Source: Sulfitobacter sp.
GTDB lineage: Bacteria; Pseudomonadota; Alphaproteobacteria; Rhodobacterales; Rhodobacteraceae
Reading direction: 5' to 3'
Assembly: GCA_026421135.1 (NCBI GenBank)
Contig: JAPKCR010000116.1
Span: 1-6,857 of the forward strand
Length of the DNA stretch: 6,857 nt
The translations under genes and the position numbers were made by a program. The notes beneath the pieces are model-generated. The model worked only from the letters and a program-made list of their open reading frames with translations, was not told where the DNA came from and made no database searches. Below are positions 1-6,700 of the stretch, one piece after another. Every line of letters starts with the position of its first letter. The stretch's first letter is position 1.

Positions 1-158
1 CCCGCCAAGACTGATCGGAGGTCGACCTCGGATGTGTCATCGTCGAGCTCTAACCGTGTGGTCTCCAGGCGCAGCATTTCCACGCCGCTTTCATCATCAT
101 GCTGGACAACGGCAAGCCGAACTTCACTCGCCGATATTTCACATCCACAAACTCTCAT
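1..158 (-). CDS. 5' part of a leftward gene, DUF3010-like protein (partial)
   Basis: Reading the minus strand from the ATG at 158-156 gives 52 uninterrupted codons up to the window edge. The protein begins MRVCGCEISASEVRLAVV and continues into an acidic stretch (LELDDDTSEVD). The start is supported by an excellent ribosome binding site on the minus strand, AAAAGGAGG (complement of 167-175), 8 nt before the ATG. The M-x-V-C-G-x-E-I opening followed by a short beta-strand-like run resembles what I recall of the DUF3010 family, a small conserved protein family of unknown function; this is recall, not a search. The gene is divergent from the ParB-like gene, with about 400 bp between the two starts. 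The rest lies outside the window, so no function can be given. The plus-strand frame over the same bases (32-235) has no comparable start signal. Confidence that a gene is here is high; the family name is tentative. Confidence 0.75.
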   Translation of the reverse strand, partial: MRVCGCEISASEVRLAVVQHDDESGVEMLRLETTRLELDDDTSEVDLRSVLA

Positions 159-166
159 GTGTCACG

Positions 167-175
167 CCTCCTTTT
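167..175 (-). promoter_or_regulatory. Strong Shine-Dalgarno for the leftward gene
   Basis: The minus strand reads AAAAGGAGG here, nearly the full complement of the 16S rRNA 3' end, 8 nt upstream of the ATG at 158. It is what decides strand and start for the truncated left-edge gene. Confidence 0.8.
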
Positions 176-405
176 GAAAACCTGTCATTACCACATTCCC
201 GATCTGAAAAATTCAAACCTTCGCAGCACTTTTAAAAACACCATAGCCAGCGGCACGGTGGCCGTCCTGCCAAATTGAAGCTACACCAACAAAAGATCAC
301 CATAGTTACGATAACAGGAAATTATGAAACCTGTGACGATATCCGTTGGAACGAGTCAGTGCAGCTTATTACAGAACGCGCTTGCTTTGATCGTGCTAAC
401 CACTG

Positions 406-434
406 TTGACAACAAAAGTAAAAAACAATTGATA
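406..434 (+). promoter_or_regulatory. Sigma-70-type promoter candidate for the ParB-like operon
   Basis: A consensus -35 TTGACA (406-411) is followed by exactly 17 nt and a -10-like TTGATA (429-434). An overlapping GATAAT (431-436) would give a 19-nt spacer. The spacer is A-rich. Transcription would start around 441-443 and give a leader of roughly 120 nt before the ATG at 562. This is the only convincing promoter seen for the four rightward genes. It is a pattern match only. Confidence 0.6.
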
Positions 435-440
435 ATCAAG

Positions 441-451
441 TAGTTATACTA
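441..451. promoter_or_regulatory. Short dyad at the predicted transcription start (operator candidate)
   Basis: TAGT-TAT-ACTA is a perfect 4-bp inverted repeat around 3 nt, placed directly at the predicted start site of the promoter at 406-434. A protein bound here could block initiation, and autoregulation by the ParB-like product is one possibility. The dyad is short and could be chance. Confidence 0.25.
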
Positions 452-493
452 TGTTGAAAATGTGGGCCAACGTTTTAAGAGCCAGAGAAAGGG

Positions 494-555
494 AAGCCCG
501 ATTGCCGGGCTTGAAAGGATAGAGAGAGTCTCATCCGGGCCCGTCCAAAAGGACG
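494..555 (+). promoter_or_regulatory. Structured leader of the ParB-like gene with competing hairpins
   Basis: A perfect 7-bp hairpin, AAGCCCG-ATTGC-CGGGCTT, occupies 494-512. A second hairpin, CGTCC-AAAA-GGACG, occupies 542-555, and its loop and 3' arm contain the SD AAAAGGA (547-553), 8 nt before the ATG. Between them lies the palindrome CGGGCCCG (536-543). Its halves can pair with either arm of the first hairpin: GCCCG at 496-500 with CGGGC at 536-540, or CGGGC at 506-510 with GCCCG at 539-543. The latter would remove two base pairs from the SD hairpin. The pairings are visible in the sequence; a regulatory switch is inference. Confidence 0.4.
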
Positions 556-561
556 AAACCC

Positions 562-2712
562 ATGGTAAAATCCCGAACCAAAGCGAAGACTGCGAAGCCG
601 CCGGTGGCCGCCAAAGCTGCTGACGCCGCCACGACCGCGATCACAATGACCCAGGACCTCCGCCTGATCCCGCTTGATCAGCTGGAACTTAGCCCGCTCA
701 ATGTGCGCAAAGTTGCGGCGAGTGCGACCGACGACGCAGAACTCCTCGCCAGTATTCGCGAAAACGGTATCAAGCAAAACCTTGTCGTTCATGTGTTGCC
801 TGACGGGAAATTCGCAGTGGATGCCGGTGGGCGTCGCCTGAAGGCGCTCAAGCAGCTGGCGAGTGATGGTGTCATCCCAAACGGTCACCCTGTCTCCTGT
901 TTGGTCGAAGATGAGCAAAATGCGATCGTCACTTCGACAACAGAAAACCTCCAGCGCGCGGCGATGCATCCAGCCGATCAGTTCGAGGCTTTTGCCCAGA
1001 TGATTGCCGAGGGCCGCAAGGAAGACGACATCGCACTCAAGTTTGGTGTCAGTGTTGATCTCGTCCGCCGCCGCTTGAAATTGGCCCGCATTGCGCCCGA
1101 GCTGATTGAGCAGTTCCGTGCTGGCGAGATGACACTTGAATGCGTCATGGCGTTCACGTTGACAGATGATCATGATCGCCAGATGACCGTCTGGAACGCG
1201 GTGAAGGACAGTTATCACATTCATCCGCAGTCCATCAAACGTCAGCTAACTGAGACCGCACATTCTGCCAGTTCAAGCATCGGGCGCTTTGTCGGGATCA
1301 AGGCTTATGAGGCTGCAGGGGGTGTTCTGTTGCGCGACCTTTTTGATGACAACGCCGCAGCGCATATGGAGAATCCTGAGTTACTGGAACGTCTCGCCAT
1401 CGAAAAACTGCAAGATGCGGCGAAAACCTATGAAGCTGATTGGAAGTGGGTCGAAGTGCATCTGTCCGTCGATTACGGCGCGTTTCGCAGTTTTGGGCGC
1501 GTCTATCCGCAAGATATTGAACCGGATGCTGATCTGCTCGCGGAAGAGAACACCCTAATAGCCCGCGAAGAAGACTTGGCGCTGGCCAATGACGGTGCGG
1601 ACTGGACTGACGCCGAAGCAGATGAATATCACGCCATTGAGCCGCGGCTTCGCGAAATCGAAGCACTGCAAAAGGCGCGCCAGCCCTATGCTGCTGCAGA
1701 TCAAGCGATCGCAGGGTGTGTCGTCACGATTGGTCATGATGGCACGTTGCGGGTTGAGAAAGGGTTGGTGCGTCCTGATGACATTCCCGCCGTTCAAGAA
1801 GACGCCAAAGATACGGCAGATGACGGCAATCAGGCTGCAATCACCCGTCCGAACGTCACACCACCGACGTCATCAGCGCCAGTCCCAGTGTCAGATCCAG
1901 CGACGACGCTGCGCAAAGCAGATGGGATTTCAGCAAGTCTCGCTGATGACCTACGTGCGACGCGACAGCATATTTTGCGCGCCCACTTGGCTGCAGATTA
2001 CGATGTGGCTTTCGACGCAATGCTTTATGCGCTTTGCGAGCAGACATTGTCGCATTCATACGGCACCGAGGCGCTCAACATCTCAATCAGCCCGTTCCTG
2101 GCGCAAAACCGCGAAACGCTGCATCCGGATACGGTCGCGCAAAAGATGCTTGATGCATCGGAACAAGACCTGGCGATCGAGTGGATGACCCTCGCGAAAC
2201 CTGATGATTTTCGCGCGATGTCGGCGCTTCCAATGACCCAGAAGCAATCCTTGTTCGCTTGGGCCGTGGGTCTCGCTATCAAGCCGCAGCTTCTGTCAGA
2301 TAACCACCCTACCCCGATCATTGAGGAAATTGGTGCGCGTCTGGACGTCGATGTCGCAGCCTGTTGGCGCCCGACGGCCTTAACATACTGGGGCCGGGTC
2401 AACAAAGGGCATGCAGTTTCAATGGCCCGCAAACTTGTTGGTGATGACTATGCCGAGGAACGCAGCAGAGAGCGTAAAGGCGATATTGCGGCCGCGATGG
2501 AACGCGCATTTGCTGAACAGGCTGCTGAAACAGAAGGGTTTGACGCGGCCGTAGCCTCCAAAACCGCCCGTTGGCTTCCTGATGGTATGGCGTTCAACGC
2601 CACAGACAATGCCGTCGCTACATCAGCGGAGGGTGCAGATGAGACAGTTTCAGATGCCGAGGATACCGCGCCGGACGCCTTGCCAGCGTTCTTGAGCGAA
2701 ACTGCTGCCTAA
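562..2712 (+). CDS. ParB-like nuclease/partition-domain protein, plasmid type, 716 aa
   Basis: The N-terminal half has the layout of a ParB/Spo0J protein. After a basic, Ala-rich tail (1-30) comes the ParB N-terminal domain (about 33-135) with IPLDQLELSPLNVR, the box LLASIRENGIKQNLVV (61-76), the nucleotide-pocket box AGGRRLKAL (88-96) and ENLQR (128-132). A helix-turn-helix region follows at about 150-200 (DDIALKFGVSVDLVRRRLKLA). The box-II motif reads GGRRLKA where chromosomal ParB has GERRxRA. The remaining 450 or so residues include an acidic, Pro/Ser-rich linker (about 410-450) and a helical C-terminal region that I do not recognise. Chromosomal ParB is only about 300 aa, so this is the long form seen on alphaproteobacterial plasmids. 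No ParA/Walker ATPase lies next to it in the window, so a transcriptional or other DNA-binding role is as likely as partition. The start is fixed by SD AAAAGGA 8 nt upstream. It is the first gene of the rightward cluster. The family is secure; the role is not. Confidence 0.88.
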   Translation: MVKSRTKAKTAKPPVAAKAADAATTAITMTQDLRLIPLDQLELSPLNVRKVAASATDDAELLASIRENGIKQNLVVHVLPDGKFAVDAGGRRLKALKQLASDGVIPNGHPVSCLVEDEQNAIVTSTTENLQRAAMHPADQFEAFAQMIAEGRKEDDIALKFGVSVDLVRRRLKLARIAPELIEQFRAGEMTLECVMAFTLTDDHDRQMTVWNAVKDSYHIHPQSIKRQLTETAHSASSSIGRFVGIKAYEAAGGVLLRDLFDDNAAAHMENPELLERLAIEKLQDAAKTYEADWKWVEVHLSVDYGAFRSFGRVYPQDIEPDADLLAEENTLIAREEDLALANDGADWTDAEADEYHAIEPRLREIEALQKARQPYAAADQAIAGCVVTIGHDGTLRVEKGLVRPDDIPAVQEDAKDTADDGNQAAITRPNVTPPTSSAPVPVSDPATTLRKADGISASLADDLRATRQHILRAHLAADYDVAFDAMLYALCEQTLSHSYGTEALNISISPFLAQNRETLHPDTVAQKMLDASEQDLAIEWMTLAKPDDFRAMSALPMTQKQSLFAWAVGLAIKPQLLSDNHPTPIIEEIGARLDVDVAACWRPTALTYWGRVNKGHAVSMARKLVGDDYAEERSRERKGDIAAAMERAFAEQAAETEGFDAAVASKTARWLPDGMAFNATDNAVATSAEGADETVSDAEDTAPDALPAFLSETAA

Positions 2713-2743
2713 CCTTCCACATTGAAGACAACAGTATCCATTT

Positions 2744-2773
2744 GGGCCGTCCTTGTGAAAAGGGCGGCCCTTT
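2744..2773 (+). terminator. Intergenic hairpin 1 (11-bp stem, 5-nt loop, T-run)
   Basis: The left arm GGGCCGTCCTT (2744-2754) and right arm AAGGGCGGCCC (2760-2770) pair over 11 bp with one G-U wobble around the loop GTGAA, followed by TTTCC. It begins 31 nt after the ParB-like stop codon and ends 62 nt before the next ATG. It looks like an intrinsic terminator with a short T-run. With no clear promoter after it, a partial terminator, attenuator or mRNA-stabilising or processing hairpin is as plausible. Confidence 0.6.
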
Positions 2774-2794
2774 CCGACTGGCGGGTGCCCCAGA

Positions 2795-2809
2795 CTGAAA
2801 TTGGTTCAG
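2795..2809. repeat. Small inverted repeat upstream of the DUF3768 gene
   Basis: CTGAA-ATTGG-TTCAG is a perfect 5-bp inverted repeat with a 5-nt centre, between hairpin 1 and the SD at 2822. It could be a second weak hairpin in the leader or a protein site. It is short enough to be chance. Confidence 0.25.
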
Positions 2810-2832
2810 CTCACTCGCAACGGAGACGATCC

Positions 2833-3213
2833 ATGACAACTGTATTGCAAACCAACCCAACAACTGAAGCCGCCACCATCGCTGCTCAAAACGATGCTTT
2901 TCGCAAATCGATCATGTTCTTCAACGATACAGAAGATACGCCAAAAGGGCAGTTCGTGATGACCTCAGGCGTATCCGCCATGGGATCGGATGCACGTCTT
3001 TCAGCCACGCGCCAAGTCGCAGCGTTTGAGGCCTTCACACCCGACAATGACCCTTACGGATGGCATGAGTTCGGCGCGGTCGAAGTCTTTGGCACAACGA
3101 TCTGGTTCAAGGTGGACCTGTATGACGTCAATTATGAAATGGGGTCAGATGCGCCAACTGATCCAGAACAGACGCGCCGCGTTCTGACATTGCTTTTGCC
3201 GTCAGAATACTGA
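2833..3213 (+). CDS. DUF3768 family protein, 126 aa
   Basis: The protein matches the DUF3768 pattern as I know it along its whole length. It has IAAQNDAFRKS (17-27), then GQFVMTSGVSAMG (39-51), the signature stretch with FTPDNDPYG, HEFGAVEV and IWFKVDLYD (68-98), and a C-terminal TRRVLTLLLPSEY (114-126). DUF3768 proteins are small, soluble, alphaproteobacterial and common on plasmids; their function is unknown. No signal peptide or membrane segment is visible. The chosen ATG at 2833 follows GGAG (2822-2825) at 7-nt spacing. The longer reading from the ATG at 2722 would run through hairpin 1, has no SD, and adds 37 residues not typical of the family, so it is rejected. Hairpins stand on both sides of the gene (2744-2770 and 3244-3270). 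Conserved FTPDNDPYGxHxFG residues suggest a folded domain with a possible binding or catalytic surface, but this is inference. Confidence 0.85.
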   Translation: MTTVLQTNPTTEAATIAAQNDAFRKSIMFFNDTEDTPKGQFVMTSGVSAMGSDARLSATRQVAAFEAFTPDNDPYGWHEFGAVEVFGTTIWFKVDLYDVNYEMGSDAPTDPEQTRRVLTLLLPSEY

Positions 3214-3222
3214 TCCCCCTCC

Positions 3223-3228
3223 CCTCCT
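3223..3228 (+). promoter_or_regulatory. Possible anti-Shine-Dalgarno element
   Basis: CCTCCT lies in a pyrimidine tract just after the DUF3768 stop codon. It is the exact complement of the AGGAGG (3320-3325) that serves the next gene. Pairing would enclose hairpin 2 and hide the SD. The complementarity is seen directly; any role is speculative, because C-rich tracts can match an SD by chance. Confidence 0.2.
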
Positions 3229-3243
3229 GTTTGATCGATTTTT

Positions 3244-3273
3244 AGGCCGCTCTCTGATTGAGGGTGGCCTTTT
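3244..3273 (+). terminator. Intergenic hairpin 2 (11-bp stem, 5-nt loop, T-run)
   Basis: AGGCCGCTCTC (3244-3254) pairs with GAGGGTGGCCT (3260-3270) over 11 bp, with two G-U wobbles, around the loop TGATT. The last T of the stem runs on into TTTCC. It begins 30 nt after the upstream stop and ends 62 nt before the next ATG, the same spacing as hairpin 1. It is terminator-like, with the same caveat that it may be an attenuator or processing element inside one operon. Confidence 0.6.
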
Positions 3274-3319
3274 CCTAGTGGCGGATTTCAACGCGCGAGA
3301 TTGTCTCAGCAGCCGTCCT

Positions 3320-3325
3320 AGGAGG
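3320..3325 (+). promoter_or_regulatory. Strong SD for the 98-aa gene, inside a palindrome
   Basis: AGGAGG lies 7 nt before the ATG at 3333 and overlaps the perfect 8-bp palindrome TCCTAGGA (3316-3323). Its CTAGG (3318-3322) could also pair with CCTAG at 3274-3278, just after hairpin 2. It is one of the strongest SD sequences in the window and fixes the start of the small gene. Confidence 0.65.
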
Positions 3326-3332
3326 CCACAAA

Positions 3333-3629
3333 ATGGCACAAACACGCGACTACAAGATCACTCTCTATCCGGCGCATCGTGAAGGCGCGTTTGTCGTGAC
3401 CAAATTCACGATGATGGACAGCTACCCCGAAAAACAGCTGCAAGCCGCGGGAATGGACGACCTCATCGCGCAGGTCACACATTTTGCGATGGAGCATGGC
3501 GAGGGCTGTCGTGCTTCGGTGCGGTGCCTTGTCGCCCGAAAGCCGCCGGGCTTCAAGAAGGCGACCGAGGATCTCTATTTCAACCTCGAGGATCGCAGCC
3601 CTAAGAAGTTCAATCGTCCAGCCGCCTGA
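3333..3629 (+). CDS. Conserved-looking small hypothetical protein, 98 aa
   Basis: I do not recognise this protein. The ATG follows a strong SD (AGGAGG, 7-nt spacing), and the gene is flanked by hairpins like its neighbours, so it is very likely real. The N-terminal half alternates polar and hydrophobic residues (RDYKITLYP, GAFVVTKFTMMD), as in beta strands. A probable helix follows (about 40-56, GMDDLIAQVTHFAMEHG), then another strand (ASVRCLVARK, 61-70) and a polar, basic C-terminus (SPKKFNRPAA). This suggests a compact alpha/beta fold. No signal peptide, membrane helix or catalytic motif is evident. Two cysteines (59 and 65) do not form an obvious metal site. It sits directly before the methyltransferase-helicase gene, so a link to that protein is possible. 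The minus-strand frame over the same bases (3318-3749) runs antisense through this gene into the next and is taken as a shadow. Confidence 0.75.
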   Translation: MAQTRDYKITLYPAHREGAFVVTKFTMMDSYPEKQLQAAGMDDLIAQVTHFAMEHGEGCRASVRCLVARKPPGFKKATEDLYFNLEDRSPKKFNRPAA

Positions 3630-3651
3630 CATTCCAAAAACCACCAGTATC

Positions 3652-3684
3652 AGGCGATCCGGATAAGCTGGGTCGCCTCTTTTT
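3652..3684 (+). terminator. Intergenic hairpin 3 (11-bp stem, 5-nt loop, T-run)
   Basis: AGGCGATCCGG (3652-3662) pairs with CTGGGTCGCCT (3668-3678) over 11 bp with two G-U wobbles around the loop ATAAG, followed by C and five T residues. It begins 22 nt after the stop of the 98-aa gene and ends 33 nt before the next ATG. Its T-run is the best of the three, so it is the most terminator-like. It nonetheless lies just before the largest gene, with little room for a separate promoter. Confidence 0.65.
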
Positions 3685-3711
3685 CCTGCTTTCAGACATT
3701 GGAGACACGAC

Positions 3712-6700
3712 ATGAATGCACATCCCAAAACGGCTGCGCTAATCGACACTATTCACGCAAACCTGCCTTCCGCTGAAACGGCGCATCGCCTGGTTCACGC
3801 GGCAAACGGCCTTCTGCCACATTTTGAATCTGGAAAACCCATCGATGCGAAGACACTTCGAGCAGCCATGGAGGATGCCTTCGCTGCAAGTGACACAAGC
3901 GGCGCATGGGTCTGGAAAGACGCCTACGACGTCGTCGAGATCGCCCAAATCATGATGATTACGCGTTATGGCGCATTGATGCGAAAACAAGCCGCCTCCC
4001 CTGCCCAGTTTCTCAGCATGATTGAACGGTTGTCAGCACTTGCGCCCTCACACACACGACGCTCGGAAGACAGCGTCCGTTTGCAACAGTTCTCGACCCC
4101 CCTGCCCCTCGCAGCAATTGTTGCTGAGGCCGCAGGGCTTCGCGCAACTGACCTCATTCTGGAGCCTTCGGCAGGCACAGGCATGCTTGCCGTATTCGGG
4201 CAGATTCCTGGCGCAGACCTCGCCCTCAACGAACTGGCTGAGGTACGACGTGGTATATTGCGTGCGCTCTTTGCTGGTGCTCCGGTTTCTGGTCACGATG
4301 CTGCGTCCATTGACGACAGGCTTGATCGCGCGATTACACCCTCTGTCATCGTCATGAACCCGCCGTTCTCGGCCGCCCCACATGTCGATGGCAAGTTCCG
4401 CAAAGCAACCAGTCAGCACGTTCTATCAGCCTTGGCACGGCTTGCGCCCGCTGGACGGCTCGTTGTGATCACGGGCGAAAGCTTCGCCCCAAAAACTAAG
4501 AATCACCAGTCGACCTTTAGAAGCATCGGTGAAGTCGCGAACGTCGTCTTTTCGGCAGCCATTGCTGGAAAGGTCTTCGCGCGGCACGGCACGAGCATCG
4601 ATACGCGGCTGACTGTCATCGATAAGAAAAGCGCGGGTGACGACGACGCAAAGATTGACGCCGAGGACGTCTATCATCCGGTGTGCGAAACCACTGGCGA
4701 TCTGTTGGCTGCTGTTTTGGCCCATTGCCCGGGCCGTGCCGATGACGTGCCCCCCTGCCCCACCGATGCACGTCAGATCGCTCCAAAACCTGCGATGCGG
4801 CTCAATCTACATGCACTGCGCGATGCTGCCCGCCAAGAAACCCGTGACCTCGCTGCAGAGCGCGCCAAGCATCCCTTCGACAGCGTTGATGCCTGTCCGC
4901 TTGTATATGAACCAAAGGACTGGACAGACCCTCAAGGCACTTTGCAAGACGCAGTTTATGAGGATTACACGTTGCAAGCCTTCCAGATTGCAGGTGCTGC
5001 AACCCACCCAACATCACTGGTGCAGTCAGCTGCTATGGCGTCTGTACCGCCGCCGCTGCCAACCTATCAACCCCTCCTCCCCACAGCGCTGATGCGTGAC
5101 GGCGTTCTGTCTGCACCGCAGCTTGAGAGTGTCATTTGCGCCGGCCATGCCCATGCCAGTCATCTTAAGGGCTGGTTCAAGCCAGGCGAGATCGCAGGGC
5201 AGCTTGTTGCAGCGGCTGAAACTGATGAAGGGGCCTTTCGTCTGCGCAAAGGTTGGTTCCTCGGGGATGGCACCGGCTGTGGCAAAGGACGGCAAGTCGC
5301 GGGCATCATTGTCGACAACTGGCTGCGCGGCCGGAAACGTGCTGTCTGGGTCTCCAAGAGCGACAAGCTTATTGAGGACGCCAGACGCGACTGGATGGCG
5401 TTAGGTGGGCGGGAGAGCGATATCGTCCCGCTGTCAAAGTTTCGCCAAGGCGGCGATATCCGACTGACTGAGGGTATCCTCTTTGTCACCTATGCCACGT
5501 TGCGATCAGCCGAGCGTGAGGGCAAAGCCTCTCGACTTGATCAGGTGGTCACATGGCTTGGAAAAGGATTTGACGGTGTCATCGCATTTGATGAAAGCCA
5601 CGCAATGGCGAATGCCGCAGGTGAGAAATCCGCACGTGGCGACAAGAAGGCGTCGCAACAAGGCCTTGCTGGCCTCGCATTGCAAAACGCCGTTCCGGGT
5701 GCACGCATCCTCTACGTCTCAGCCACTGGCGCAACCGTTGTCGGCAACCTCGCCTACGCGTCCCGTCTTGGCCTTTGGGGCACGGGTGACTTCCCTTTCG
5801 TGACCCAAGCCGAATTCGTGTCCTCAATGGAAGCAGGCGGCATTGCGGCGATGGAAATGATCTCACGTGACCTGAAAGCCCTCGGGCTCTATCTGGCGCG
5901 ATCCTTGTCCTATGCCGGCGTGGAATACGACATGCTGGTTCATGACCTAACGCCAGCACAAGTCGCAATTTATGACAGCTATGCGGACGCGTTTCAGATC
6001 ATTCATAACAATCTCGAAGCAGCGCTTGAAGCATCGGGTATCTCGTCTGAGGGCGGCACATTGAACCCACAGGCGAAATCCGCAGCACGATCAGCCTTCG
6101 AGAGCAATAAACAGCGTTTTTTCAATCACTTAATCACGGCCATGAAGTGTCCATCACTGATCAAAGCCATTGAGGCGGACCTCGCAGCAGGTCATGCCGC
6201 CGTCGTGCAAGTCGTCTCAACCAGCGAAGCGCTGATGGAACGACGCCTTGATGAAATCCCCCCTTCTGAGTGGCATGATTTGCAAGTCGACATTACTCCG
6301 AGGGAATATGTGATGGATTATTTAGCGCATTCCTTCCCGACACAGCTGTTTGAGCCTTACACCGATGAAAATGGGGACCTGCGATCTCGTCCTGCGGTTG
6401 ATGCGGGTGGCACGCCGATCATTTGCCGAGAGGCCGAACAGCGGCGCGATGCTCTGATCGAGCATCTCGGGGCATTGGCACCCGTGCAAGGGGCGCTGGA
6501 TCAAATCCTCTGGTATTTTGGCGGAGATGTGGCGGCAGAGGTCACGGGGCGCAAGCGCCGGATTGTGCGGACGTCTGAGGGGCGCCTGAAGGTCGAGAAT
6601 AGACCGGCCTCCTCCAACCTCGGCGAAACCCAGGCCTTCATGGATGATACCAAGCGCATTCTGGTCTTTTCGGACGCGGGTGGCACGGGGCGTTCCTACC

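Larger units (their letters stand above)
159..561. other. Divergent intergenic region, A+T-richer than the genes
   Basis: About 400 bp separate the leftward gene from the rightward operon, and no credible gene was found in it on either strand. It holds the leftward SD (167-175), a GC-rich imperfect dyad at 252-271 (GGCA/TGCC outside ACGG-tgg-CCGT), and a small dyad GTTA-cga-TAAC at 305-315. Further right are a 5-bp inverted repeat ACAGG/CCTGT (314-318 and 330-334), a rightward promoter candidate (406-434) and the structured leader of the ParB-like gene (from about 441). I looked for a leftward promoter. TTGGCA is present on the minus strand (273-268), but the nearest TATGGT is 22 nt away, too far, so none is called. 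No iterons or parS-like repeat array were recognised. Confidence 0.6.

Noticed and set aside
32..235. Plus-strand open frame of 67 codons
   Set aside because: It overlaps the minus-strand gene that has a near-perfect SD, has no SD of its own, and its low-complexity His/Pro/Arg composition looks like antisense translation.
239..305. Direct repeat CACCATAG at 239-246 and 298-305 as possible iterons
   Set aside because: There are only two copies of 8 bp with no flanking similarity. About one such match is expected by chance in a region this size.
159..475. Replication origin or parS centromere in the divergent region
   Set aside because: No iteron series, DnaA-box cluster or repeated dyad array was seen. 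A+T richness alone is not enough.
475..1224. Minus-strand open frame of 249 codons opposite the ParB-like gene
   Set aside because: The plus strand encodes clear ParB motifs over the same bases. The antisense frame has no recognisable domain and ends in the leader. Long antisense frames are common in GC-rich coding DNA.
2722..2832. Upstream start for the DUF3768 gene
   Set aside because: The ATG at 2722 has no SD, and translation from it would cross the strong hairpin 2744-2770. The ATG at 2833 has GGAG at proper spacing and fits the family length.
3318..3749. Minus-strand open frame of 143 codons over the 98-aa gene
   Set aside because: It is antisense to a gene with a strong SD and crosses hairpin 3 and the start of the next gene. 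No domain was recognised.
4048..4419. Minus-strand open frame of 123 codons inside the fusion gene
   Set aside because: It lies opposite methyltransferase motifs I and IV, which fix the true frame.
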